Position numbers and translations under genes: made by a program. The notes beneath the pieces were generated by a model. It made no database searches. It was not told the DNA's origin and worked only from the letters and a program-made list of their open reading frames with translations. From Candidatus Methylomirabilis sp. (GTDB lineage Bacteria > DYJV01), in the NCBI GenBank assembly GCA_020722945.1, contig DYJV01000049.1:1-17378 (forward strand): a DNA stretch of 17,378 bases, read 5' to 3'. This document shows positions 1 through 9,703 of the stretch, piece after piece; positions within the stretch are counted from its first letter, which is position 1, and every line of letters begins with the position of its first letter.

Positions 1-2
1 AA

Positions 3-62
3 TTACTTTATTTGGTTTACTTTTTATTTTTGATTCAAATATCCAATCTAAAACTTTTATAA
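3..62 (+). CDS. 3' end of an unidentified gene (partial, hydrophobic tail)
   Basis: Frame 3 from the window edge is open to a TAA at 60-62 and encodes about 19 mostly hydrophobic residues (LLYLVYFLFLIQISNLKLL), which would suit the last membrane segment of an integral membrane protein such as a lipid-linked glycosyltransferase. That identity is a guess from the LAB_N neighbour. A second frame is also open from base 2 straight into the LAB_N gene at 89, so the true reading of this edge is uncertain. Confidence 0.3.
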   Translation, partial: LLYLVYFLFLIQISNLKLL

Positions 63-88
63 ATAATTTTAGAAAGAGAATAGATAAA

Positions 89-349
89 ATGAAGATAGAA
101 ACTATTTGGTTGATCATAGGATTTTTAGGGCAGTTTTTATTTGCAATGAGATTTATAATCCAGTGGATAGTATCAGAAAAAGAGAAGAAAAGTGTGATAC
201 CTGTTTATTTCTGGTATTTTAGTCTTGGAGGTGGGATAACTTTACTTTTTTATGCTATCCATAGAAAAGACCCTGTTTTTATACTTGGTCAAGGTTTAGG
301 TTTGTTCATCTACATAAGAAATCTTATGTTTATTCATAAAAAGAGGTAA
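89..349 (+). CDS. Lipid A biosynthesis N-terminal (LAB_N) domain membrane protein
   Basis: An 86-residue membrane protein that is essentially one LAB_N domain, the domain otherwise found in front of lipid A disaccharide synthase. Three membrane segments are visible at about residues 5-26, 40-58 and 62-80. Family hallmarks are the opening IWLIIGFLGQFLFAMRFIIQW, the charged SEKEKKSVIP turn, FWYFSLGGG and the DPVFILGQ segment. Stand-alone LAB_N proteins of this size usually accompany lipid A or polyprenyl-phosphate-sugar glycosyltransferase genes; their biochemical role is not settled. The ATG at 89 is preceded by a modest purine-rich ribosome site (about 71-79) and gives the normal family start. 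The frame is also open upstream to the window edge, but the family begins here. A terminator follows at 368-396. Confidence 0.85.
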   Translation: MKIETIWLIIGFLGQFLFAMRFIIQWIVSEKEKKSVIPVYFWYFSLGGGITLLFYAIHRKDPVFILGQGLGLFIYIRNLMFIHKKR

Positions 350-367
350 ATTATTTTTTGAAATAAC

Positions 368-396
368 AAAAAAGGGAGCAATTTGCTCCCTTTTTT
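368..396. terminator. Bidirectional intrinsic terminator between convergent genes
   Basis: A perfect 13-bp inverted repeat (368-380 with 384-396) closes on a 3-base loop. The core is GGGAGCA/TGCTCCC, flanked by A6 on one side and T6 on the other, so each strand reads a stem followed by a T run. It lies between the stop of the LAB_N gene (349) and the stop of the minus-strand symporter gene (417) and should end transcription from both sides. Confidence 0.9.
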
Positions 397-416
397 GTTG
401 GATAATATAAATTTAT

Positions 417-2099
417 TTACTCTTTTATGTTGTGAAGCTGTCTCATAACTTCATTGGCTTTTCTGATGTCTTCCTCTGTAAGTAAATGCTGAGTAGCATT
501 GGATACGATGACGTTAGCAATCATTGCCAATGGAGTAAGTATCAATGCAGAACTTGTAGCTGGCATTATACCTTTTGCACCAAAGAAAGGAACGTTGTTG
601 ATCCATCCGATCATAGCGATTACTGAGCCAAGCAACCCTATAAGAGCACTTGTGATAGCACCATATTTGTTGGTTTTGCCTGACCATACTCCAAGAACCA
701 TAAGAGGAAATATAGCAGAACCAGCAACAGCAAATGCCATAGCAACTATCTGTGCAATAAGTGCAGGTGGATGAAGACCTGTAAATATAACTATAGCTAT
801 TATTACGCCGGAGAATACCCTTGCCATTTTGATTCTTTCTGCTTCTGTTGAATTAGGTCTAAATACAGTAGCATACCAGTCGTGTGCTATAGCAGCAGCA
901 CCAGCAACCATAAGACCAGCAACAGTAGAGATACCTGCTGCAAATGCTCCAGAAGCGAGGAAACCTATAAACCCGATAGGTAAGCCTGCTTTTTCTGGAG
1001 ATGACAATATTATAAGGTCAGCAATTTTTTTACCTGCATTAGGATTGAAGAATTGCCCTAAAGCAGCGTAAGCAGGTGAAGACCAGTATAGTAAACCGAT
1101 AAAGAATAAACCCCAAACGATAGATGTTCTTGCAACATGCTCATCCTTAACTGTGTAAAATCTTACCAAGATGTGAGGAAGACCTGCTGTCCCAACCATC
1201 AGTGTAAAGATAAGTGCTACAACCTGATAAAAATTACCATGATGCCAAGGAGTAGTAAAGTTTTTTACAAAGTGAAGTTTGTCTTGTGGGTTATCGATAA
1301 AGTTAGATACTATAGAACCGTATTCGATTTGAGGGAGAATACCAGGTGTTCCGATCTCTTTACTATATTTGTTGAAAATAATAAATAAAGGGATCAAAAA
1401 TGCAGAAATAAGAATAACATACTGAATCTGCTGATTTCTGGTAACACCTTTTTGACCACTCATAAGCATATATATAAGAGTCAAGCCAGCAGTCAAGAAA
1501 ACGGAAGGAACATAACTCATACCGAATATCCATCCACAAATAAGACCGATACCTTTAAATTGTGCTGTAGAGTATGTAATAGCGATAACAACTGTAACAG
1601 CAGCGATAATAAGTCTTAGTATGTGAGAATTGTATCTGTCACCTATAAACTCAGGAATGGTATATTTACCGAATCTTCTTATCTGAGATGCCATAAGAGC
1701 CAAAAGTAAAACGTATCCACCTGTCCATCCTACAATATATGTAAGACCAAACCACCCTTTTAGGTAGAGCATACCAGCAACACCCATAAAAGAAGCACAG
1801 CTCATCCAGTCTGACCCGATAGCCATACCGTTACCCACAGAGCCGATGCCTCTCTCAGCAACCCAATAACCAGCAGTAGTTTTAACTCTCATTGACCAAC
1901 CAACTATAAGGTATAAAAGAATAAAACCTATCATAATAATTGCAGGAACTAATTTGAAACCCATTTGTAGTTGGAATATCTCTTGACCTACTTTATAAGC
2001 CTCTGGAGCTTTTTTGGCTTCTTCGGCAAAACCCATTGTTGCAAAACAAGAAATAAGAAGAACAAAAATAATAAATGCAATATTCAACCCTTTTTTCAT
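417..2099 (-). CDS. Sodium:solute symporter family (SSS) large subunit, acetate-permease-like
   Basis: A 560-residue inner-membrane symporter of the SSS family, closest in style to the ActP/VC_2705 group that imports acetate or other short carboxylates with Na+. Residues 1-25 form a cleavable-looking signal (MKKGLNIAF... ending GFA), then come about 12-13 membrane helices. Family motifs are YWVAERGIGSVGNG (78-91), SDWMSCASFMG (96-106), IPEFIGDRY (148-156), GTAGLPHILVRFYTV (303-317) and the SSS signature SGAFAAGISTVAGLMVAG (383-400). The gene starts one base after the DUF4212 gene stops, with a G-rich ribosome site inside that gene's end. This pairing of a DUF4212 protein with an SSS protein is a known two-component symporter arrangement. 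The exact substrate cannot be read from the sequence; acetate, pyruvate or another organic acid are all possible. Confidence 0.88.
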   Translation of the reverse strand: MKKGLNIAFIIFVLLISCFATMGFAEEAKKAPEAYKVGQEIFQLQMGFKLVPAIIMIGFILLYLIVGWSMRVKTTAGYWVAERGIGSVGNGMAIGSDWMSCASFMGVAGMLYLKGWFGLTYIVGWTGGYVLLLALMASQIRRFGKYTIPEFIGDRYNSHILRLIIAAVTVVIAITYSTAQFKGIGLICGWIFGMSYVPSVFLTAGLTLIYMLMSGQKGVTRNQQIQYVILISAFLIPLFIIFNKYSKEIGTPGILPQIEYGSIVSNFIDNPQDKLHFVKNFTTPWHHGNFYQVVALIFTLMVGTAGLPHILVRFYTVKDEHVARTSIVWGLFFIGLLYWSSPAYAALGQFFNPNAGKKIADLIILSSPEKAGLPIGFIGFLASGAFAAGISTVAGLMVAGAAAIAHDWYATVFRPNSTEAERIKMARVFSGVIIAIVIFTGLHPPALIAQIVAMAFAVAGSAIFPLMVLGVWSGKTNKYGAITSALIGLLGSVIAMIGWINNVPFFGAKGIMPATSSALILTPLAMIANVIVSNATQHLLTEEDIRKANEVMRQLHNIKE

Positions 2100-2100
2100 A

Positions 2101-2400
2101 CTATTCCCCCCTTACCACATACTTTTCCCAAAGACTAACAAAATAAAGACATAACAAAATATAACAAATTGTGCTTCCCTGAGCAACTAACCAATAGTGA
2201 AAAGGGAATCCGAGAAATTTCATATGACATAGAAAACTTTGAGAGCCATCTGGACCGCCTGTAAAAAGGATAATAATAGGAACTAAGAAGGTTGCAAGAA
2301 ACCATAGGATAAGGATTCTTGAAGCTACTTTAACTTCTCTTTTGATATGATCTCTTTTTGGATTAAAAAAACTAATATCAATTATCTTTTCTTTCTCCAT
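2101..2400 (-). CDS. DUF4212 small subunit of sodium/substrate symporter
   Basis: A 99-residue protein with two membrane helices (about 26-47 and 68-91), separated by the conserved stretch GGPDGSQSF...FPFHYWLVAQGS that typifies the DUF4212 symporter small subunit. It is translated from an ATG behind a strong AGGAGG ribosome site on the minus strand (2401-2412) and is separated from the large SSS subunit by one base, so the two are almost surely co-translated and work together in the inner membrane. The gene is first in its operon, downstream of the regulatory gap 2401-2757. Confidence 0.88.
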   Translation of the reverse strand: MEKEKIIDISFFNPKRDHIKREVKVASRILILWFLATFLVPIIILFTGGPDGSQSFLCHMKFLGFPFHYWLVAQGSTICYILLCLYFVSLWEKYVVRGE

Positions 2401-2472
2401 CTTTCCCTCCTAAAATTTTTGTATTGATAGAAATGGAAACCTTAACACCTCCTTTCTGATTATTTAAAAAAA

Positions 2473-2488
2473 TGTTTTACATAAAACA
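2473..2488. promoter_or_regulatory. Palindromic candidate operator in the symporter leader
   Basis: TGTTTTA-CA-TAAAACA is a perfect 7-bp inverted repeat with a 2-base centre. A third TGTTTTA half-site lies at 2510-2516, within the candidate promoter. The position just downstream of the predicted start would suit a repressor. The regulator cannot be named from the sequence, and in such AT-rich DNA chance is possible. Confidence 0.3.
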
Positions 2489-2497
2489 ATTTTGTAT

Positions 2498-2526
2498 ACA
2501 ATAATATAATGTTTTATTTTTGTCAA
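2498..2526 (-). promoter_or_regulatory. Candidate sigma-70-type promoter for the symporter operon
   Basis: Reading the minus strand, a perfect TTGACA (2521-2526) is followed after 17 bases by TATTGT (2498-2503, four of six consensus bases). Transcription would start near 2491, giving a leader of about 90 bases. The TTGACA is the only perfect -35 hexamer I found in this gap. The -10 match is moderate, so the assignment is inference. Confidence 0.45.
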
Positions 2527-2772
2527 GATATTTTTTTTAATAAAAAAATCTTTAAAAATAATATCTTACTTTGCATAAAATGAGATATTGTTTTTATTAT
2601 AATAGATTTATGTTTTTCAAATGTATATTTGATTAAAACAATATTTTTAGAACTGTTTCTCTCTTTAAATACTTTTTTCCCAAAGATTAGAAGAATTATT
2701 TAATTGTCTTGAAAATTTTTTTTTAAATTGCTAATATAATTTTCAAATCTGTTATTTTTGAAAGGTTACTTA

Positions 2773-4088
2773 ATGTTTTTTTATCTCAAAAATTTTGGCT
2801 GTAAAGTTAATCTTGTTGAATCTGAGTTTATAATAAATACACTTCTGAGTAACTCTTTTTCCATTGGAGAAACAGAGTTTGAAAGTGATATTGTTATTAT
2901 AAATAGCTGTTCTGTTACCAAAGAGGCAGAGAGGCAAGTATTTCAATATATACGAAGAGTAAAGAGAGATTATAAAGATAAGGTAATTTTGCTAACTGGA
3001 TGTATGGTTGATAGTAGATTGGAGGATATAAGAAATAGTGAATTGATAGATATTGCTGTTTCAAATTTTTACAAAGAGGATATCCCAAAAATATTAATCA
3101 ATTTAGATATATCCTCAATCAGAGAACAACTTATTTATTATAGGGATATATCTGAAAAAGAGAAGTTTGCCCAAGTTGATTATTTTGAAAAGGGTATCTT
3201 TCATACAAGGAAGTTTATCAAAATCCAAGATGGCTGTGATAATTTTTGCTCTTACTGCATTATCCCCTTATTGCGAGGTAAGCCGAAAAGCTTAGAGATG
3301 AGACACATATTAAAGCAATTTGATTATATCCCCGATAAATTTAGAGAGGTTGTGATTACAGGTATCAATATAGGTAGTTATGGTAAAGATATTGGAAAGA
3401 GTGGACTCCTTCTACGATTGTTGCTTGAAATTGAAGAGTTACTACTAAAAAATGGTGTTAGAGATTTTAGAATCAGGCTTTCATCTCTCAAACCTGATGA
3501 AATAACAGAAGAGTTTATAAATTTTTTAAAAGTAAGCTGTTATATTGCTCCTCATTTTCACCTATCAATCCAAAATTTTAATGATAAAGTTCTTGCTTCA
3601 ATGAATAGACATTATAATTTTGAGAGAATAAAATTTATAACTGAGAAGATAAGAGAGTTAATCCCTTATGCTGGATTGGGTGCTGATATCATAACTGCTT
3701 TTCCAAGTGAAGGTTCTGAGGAGTTTGAAGATAATTGCAGTAAAATGGAGAGTAGTAGTATAAATTTTTTTCATATATTCCCATTTAGCCCAAGAGAGGG
3801 AACATCTGCATATCACTTTAAAGATATTCTTGATAAAAGGAGTAAGAGAGAGAGAGTTAGAATTCTCAAAAAGATTGCTGATGCCAAGAGGGAGAAATTT
3901 GCAAGGGAGAATCTTGGAAGAGAGCTTAAGGTTCTTGTTGAAAAAGATGGTGATCTATGTGAAGGTTATAGTGAAAATTATATCAGAGTTTTTTTTCAGA
4001 AAGAGCAACTTTTATATTTGAAAAATAAAATAGTTAATGTTAAAGGGATAGAAATAAAGAATAAACATTATATTTCAGGGAGGTTAAA

Positions 4089-4092
<4 letters not shown>
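2773..4092 (+). CDS. mtaB: tRNA t6A37 methylthiotransferase MtaB
   Basis: A radical-SAM methylthiotransferase that adds a methylthio group to t6A at position 37 of ANN-decoding tRNAs. The order is an N-terminal MTTase domain with cluster cysteines C10 (FGCKVN), C46 (NSCSVT) and C77 (TGCMV), a radical-SAM domain with C155-x3-C159-x2-C162 (DGCDNFCSYCIIPLLRG), and a C-terminal TRAM-like region after about residue 370. A TTG at 2758 in the same frame is possible, but AAAGG at 2761-2765 sits seven bases before the ATG at 2773, and MtaB proteins start right at the FYxLGCKVN strand, so ATG 2773 (439 aa) is preferred. The stop overlaps the start of the following DUF1858 gene (ATGA). RimO and MiaB are less likely: the NSCSVT motif and short N terminus match MtaB. 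Confidence 0.87.
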
Positions 4093-6244
<2,152 letters not shown>

Positions 6245-6285
6245 CAATTTTTAAGGGGCAAATTTTTTAAGGAGGATTTTTTATT

Positions 6286-8553
6286 ATGTATTTCAATGAG
6301 AGACAGAAAATTGTTTTAGAAAAGAGGATTTTACTAAAAAATGAGAAGGGTGAAGTGATTGAATCACCTTCTCAAATGTTTGGCAGGGTTGCAAAGTATG
6401 TTGCAAGTGCTGAAAAGAGTAAAGAAAAAAGAGAAGAGTTTGAGAAGAAGTTTTTTGAGGTTATGACTCAATTTGATTTTCTCCCAAATAGTCCATGTCT
6501 TGTAAATGCTGGAATCTCAAAGAGGAAAAACCAGCTTGCTGCCTGCTTTGTTCTCGTTGTTGATGATTATATCGAAAACATCTACGAAACCTTAAAATAT
6601 GCTGCTATAATCCACAAAACAGGTGGTGGGACAGGTTTTGATTTCTCCAACATAAGACCGCAGGGAGCAATAGTAAACACTACTAAAGGCGTAGCTTCAG
6701 GACCAGTCTCATTTATGAAGATTTATGATGTTTCCACAGAGCAGATAAAGCAAGGTGGAGTGAGGCGTGGAGCAAATATTGGAGTATTGAGGGTTGATCA
6801 CCCTGATATACTTGATTTTATAGAAGCAAAGAAGGGTAAAGATTGCCTTAAAAATTTTAATCTATCAGTTGCCATCACAGATGAATTTATGTTGGCTCTT
6901 CAAAATGATAGTGATTTTTATCTAAAGCATGAATTTACAGAGAAGCCTATCAAGATAAAAGCAAAAGATATATGGGACAAAATTGTAAAAAATGCACACT
7001 CTACTGGTGATCCCGGGTTGCTTTTTATAGATAGGATAAATGAATTGCACCCTATATCAGGTCTTGAAATTAGAGCTACAAACCCTTGCGGAGAGACAGT
7101 TTTGGCTGATGGTGAGTTGTGTTGTTTGGGGAGTATTAACCTTTCAAACTTCTTTATTCATAAAGATAAGTCGATAGATTATCCGAGACTTGCAGAGGTA
7201 GTTGCCACAAGTGTAAGGTTTCTTGATAATATCCTTGATGTTAATGATTATCCTCTTGAAAAGATAAAAAAGATAACCCTCGAAAATAGGAAAATCGGTC
7301 TTGGAGTCATGGGGTGGGCAGATCTTCTAATAAAACTCCAAATATCTTATAACTCTTCTGAAGCAATACAGCTTGCTGAAAAAGTTATGAAATTTGTCCT
7401 TGGCAATGCTGCAAAAGCAAGTTTTGAAATAGCTAATGAAAAGGGAGCGTTTCCTAATGTGGACAATTACAAACCTTACCCATATATCAAGGAAGCAATC
7501 AAAGAGTATGTTAACATTGATATTCCTCAATACAGACCAAGAAATGCGACTCTCACAGCAATAGCACCGACAGGGACACTCTCCATAATTGCTAACTGCT
7601 CTTCAGGTATAGAGCCTATATTCTCTTTTGAAACACTCGAACGTAGAGTTGATACAGAGATAATTCACTATCACCCACTTTACAAAGAGTGGAAAGAGAG
7701 CAATCCAGATTCAGAAAAACCAGATTATTTTATTACCGCACATGAGGTTGATGTAGATTTTCATATCAAAATGCAATCTGCATTCCAAAAATATAACTGT
7801 AACTCTGTTTCAAAGACTATCAATCTTAACAAAGATGCTCTTAAAGATGATGTTTCTGAAGCTTTTATCAAAGCTTACAACTACGGTTGTAAAGGTATTA
7901 CAGTCTATGTTGATGGAAGTCTTGAGGATCAGACTCTATCTATTAAAAGTTCAGAACCTGAGAGTGAGGGAAAAGAGTTACCCGAATGGCTCAACAGCTA
8001 TGTTGATGAGTATAAGAAAATTGGAGATGAGGATATTGTAGAGTTTATAGAGAAGAATTACAACCATCCATTCTTTACCAATGGTCTCAAACCGATAAGC
8101 AGGGTGGACCATTTGCAAGGTGTTACATATAGAGTAAACACAGGTTATGGTAACCTTTATCTCACTATAAATGAGCTTGCAGGGAAACCTTTTGAAGTTT
8201 TCTGCCAAATAGGGAGGAGTGGAGCAAGTGAACTTGCAAAAGCTGAAGCAGTTGGCAAACTTGTATCTCTTGCATTGAGATCTGGGATACAGCTTGAGTA
8301 TATCATAGAGCAGATAGATGATATTATGGGCAGCCAGCCTATTATTACAAAGCAGGGTTACATAAAGTCTATACCTGATGCTATGGCAAAAGCATTAAAA
8401 GAGTATATGTCTAAAAAACATAAAATATCTTACAAGAGTAAAGTTCTCCCTAAAATAGGGAGACAGATATGTCCTGAATGTGGTAACGATCTTATCCCAG
8501 ACAGCAGGTGCCCTTATTGCGGTGTGTGTGGGTGGAAAAATTGCGGTGGTTAA
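6286..8553 (+). CDS. nrdJ: Adenosylcobalamin-dependent (class II) ribonucleotide reductase
   Basis: Reduces ribonucleotides to deoxyribonucleotides using a cobalamin-generated thiyl radical, so it works with or without oxygen. The 755-residue protein has the redox-pair cysteine C87 in QLAACFVLVVDD, a glycine-rich TGGGTGFDF segment, the active-site N266-P-C268-G-E270 (NPCGE), the partner cysteine in LCCLGSINLSNF (C279/C280), and the phosphate loop PTGTLSIIANCSSGIEP. The C-terminal tail has three Cys pairs (CPECG, CPYCGVCG, NCGG), typical of the NrdJ Zn-ribbon form that takes electrons from thioredoxin. A strong AAGGAGG site at 6269-6275 precedes ATG 6286. There is no space upstream for a cobalamin riboswitch. 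The following gene overlaps its end. Confidence 0.96.
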   Translation: MYFNERQKIVLEKRILLKNEKGEVIESPSQMFGRVAKYVASAEKSKEKREEFEKKFFEVMTQFDFLPNSPCLVNAGISKRKNQLAACFVLVVDDYIENIYETLKYAAIIHKTGGGTGFDFSNIRPQGAIVNTTKGVASGPVSFMKIYDVSTEQIKQGGVRRGANIGVLRVDHPDILDFIEAKKGKDCLKNFNLSVAITDEFMLALQNDSDFYLKHEFTEKPIKIKAKDIWDKIVKNAHSTGDPGLLFIDRINELHPISGLEIRATNPCGETVLADGELCCLGSINLSNFFIHKDKSIDYPRLAEVVATSVRFLDNILDVNDYPLEKIKKITLENRKIGLGVMGWADLLIKLQISYNSSEAIQLAEKVMKFVLGNAAKASFEIANEKGAFPNVDNYKPYPYIKEAIKEYVNIDIPQYRPRNATLTAIAPTGTLSIIANCSSGIEPIFSFETLERRVDTEIIHYHPLYKEWKESNPDSEKPDYFITAHEVDVDFHIKMQSAFQKYNCNSVSKTINLNKDALKDDVSEAFIKAYNYGCKGITVYVDGSLEDQTLSIKSSEPESEGKELPEWLNSYVDEYKKIGDEDIVEFIEKNYNHPFFTNGLKPISRVDHLQGVTYRVNTGYGNLYLTINELAGKPFEVFCQIGRSGASELAKAEAVGKLVSLALRSGIQLEYIIEQIDDIMGSQPIITKQGYIKSIPDAMAKALKEYMSKKHKISYKSKVLPKIGRQICPECGNDLIPDSRCPYCGVCGWKNCGG

Positions 8554-9113
8554 TATCTGAGATATTTACCAACATTAGAAGTATTGACACTCTACTTGGT
8601 TTAAAGTTTGATAATATCAATGCTTTAAAGATGTCAGAGGGTGTTTTGAAGATAGATTGCAGCAAAGATATCCTGAAGCAGAGTGAAATTAACAGAGTAA
8701 AAGATATTATTGCTGCTAATTTTAACTGTAAAGATATTATTTTTACATATCAGGAGTTTAAAATAGTTTATCCATACCCTGTTTTAAACTCCAAATTCAA
8801 TAATTTTATAACCAAAGTAATTTTTGATAATGGCAAATTCATTTTACAATTTTATCAGAAAGATAGTGGTAAATTTTACGAATCAACTATCTACGACTAT
8901 GTAAGTGTCGAAGATTTTTTGGATCATCTAAAATCTTTTGCAGTTGAGAAACTACCTCTATTGGCTGACTTGTATAGGTTTAACCAAATAGTTTTACCTT
9001 TTTACAACTTTTTGACTCAAGATATCCTCTACATTACAGATCAGTGGATTAGTTTTATTTCTAAAAAAGGGTTATCAAAAAATTTTGATAAACTTTATTT
9101 TTCTTTAACTTGA
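8541..9113 (+). CDS. Uncharacterised protein overlapping nrdJ
   Basis: I do not recognise this protein. The frame is open from GTG 8508, but TTG 8541, preceded by GGTGGA about six bases upstream, is the more plausible start and still overlaps nrdJ by 13 bases; it gives 190 residues. The sequence has no signal peptide or clear membrane helix. It alternates beta-prone stretches (residues about 45-125, e.g. FKIVYPYPVL, FILQFYQKD) with a hydrophobic aromatic C terminus (about 150-185). Lys-, Asn- and Phe-rich codon use matches its neighbours, so it looks native. Its place at the end of the mtaB-nrdJ run suggests co-transcription only; no function can be assigned. Confidence 0.7.
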   Translation: MRWLISEIFTNIRSIDTLLGLKFDNINALKMSEGVLKIDCSKDILKQSEINRVKDIIAANFNCKDIIFTYQEFKIVYPYPVLNSKFNNFITKVIFDNGKFILQFYQKDSGKFYESTIYDYVSVEDFLDHLKSFAVEKLPLLADLYRFNQIVLPFYNFLTQDILYITDQWISFISKKGLSKNFDKLYFSLT

Positions 9114-9131
9114 TTTTTTCTTAATATTGAA

Positions 9132-9149
9132 ATAACAATACCTTGTTAT
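9132..9149. promoter_or_regulatory. Inverted repeat upstream of the His-rich gene (candidate operator)
   Basis: ATAACAA-TACC-TTGTTAT is a perfect 7-bp inverted repeat in the only gap (9114-9175) between the nrdJ block and the His-rich gene, ending 26 bases before its ATG. Size and symmetry suit a dimeric repressor, and a metal sensor would fit the product. The regulator is not identifiable and no good -35/-10 pair is visible around it. Confidence 0.35.
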
Positions 9150-9175
9150 CAAATTAAAATGCATAGGAGGTCAAA

Positions 9176-9703
9176 ATGTCTCATCATCATAAGCATGATC
9201 ACCAAAATAAATGTTGCCACGAGCATAGCGACACACACTCTGTTTCTCACAATGACTTAAATAATGAGCATTCAGAATGTTGCCATGAGCATCATAGTGG
9301 GCATTGTCATTCGGGGCAGGGGGATCCTCATTCACATGAGCATCAACATCAATATTCACATGAGCATGGTGATACAGGTGAGCACTCCCATTCGTATTCA
9401 CATACTCATCCTCATAAGCACGGAGATGAGCATGCTTCACACGATCATGAGCATGATCATTTTTTAGAGCATAGTCATAATCACCATGACCAACATCAGG
9501 ATAAATCTCTTCCTGACAAGCTGAGAATACTTATCCCACACTGGGTAGAGCACAATAGAGCCCACATTTTGGAATACAAAAAATGGGAAGAGAAAGCAAA
9601 GAGTGAAGGTTTGACAAATGTTGAGTGTATTTTAAACAAAATATCTGAGAAGCTTGAAGAGCTTGATAAATTATACAAAAAAATTGATAGCTCTATCCCT
9701 TGA
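9176..9703 (+). CDS. Histidine-rich metal-binding protein
   Basis: A 175-residue cytoplasmic-looking protein with no signal peptide. Residues 1-108 contain about 37 histidines, mostly as H-x-H with Asp, Glu and Ser, plus five cysteines; two similar units C13-C14-H-E-H and C35-C36-H-E-H occur. Residues 112-175 form a non-repetitive, probably helical domain (LPDKLRILIPHWVEHNRAHI, then LEYKKWEEKAKSEGL and a coiled tail). The His-rich part is expected to bind Ni, Co or Zn, as in the tails of HypB, SlyD and CooJ. The helical part resembles small C-terminal domains I associate with His-rich metal proteins, but I cannot name it with certainty. ATG 9176 has AGGAGG five bases upstream. The stop overlaps the next start (TGATG). 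Cobalt supply for the B12-dependent RNR next door is a possible link, not shown. Confidence 0.8.
   Translation: MSHHHKHDHQNKCCHEHSDTHSVSHNDLNNEHSECCHEHHSGHCHSGQGDPHSHEHQHQYSHEHGDTGEHSHSYSHTHPHKHGDEHASHDHEHDHFLEHSHNHHDQHQDKSLPDKLRILIPHWVEHNRAHILEYKKWEEKAKSEGLTNVECILNKISEKLEELDKLYKKIDSSIP

Larger units (their letters stand above)
2401..2757. other. AT-rich divergent intergenic region
   Basis: About 357 bases with no credible gene separate the minus-strand symporter operon from plus-strand mtaB. They hold the symporter ribosome site, the candidate TTGACA promoter, the TGTTTTA palindrome, a 14-bp inverted repeat (2553-2566 with 2583-2596, one G-U pair, 16-base loop), and two perfect plus-strand TATAAT hexamers (2505-2510 and 2598-2603) that lack a well-placed -35 box. 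One of these may drive the mtaB operon, but I cannot choose between them. Confidence 0.5.

Noticed and set aside
499-1388. Three plus-strand open frames inside the symporter gene
   Set aside because: Antisense shadows of a clearly coding membrane protein; the translated sequences resemble no family.
2758-2772. TTG start for mtaB
   Set aside because: The ATG at 2773 has AAAGG at proper spacing and gives the normal family N terminus; the TTG has no ribosome site.
6245-6285. Cobalamin riboswitch ahead of nrdJ
   Set aside because: Only 41 bases separate mqnD and nrdJ, too short for the element.
9072-9091. Palindrome TTATCAAAA-AA-TTTTGATAA as a terminator
   Set aside because: It lies within the coding end of the unknown gene, has one G-C pair per arm, and is explained by ordinary AT-rich codons.
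9171-9467. Open frames on both strands across the His codons
   Set aside because: They are shadows of the CAT/CAC-rich repeats of the His-rich gene and encode low-complexity sequence without ribosome sites.
9176-9500. Tandem DNA repeat or CRISPR-like array
   Set aside because: The repetition is at the level of His-x-His codons; there are no regular units or spacers.
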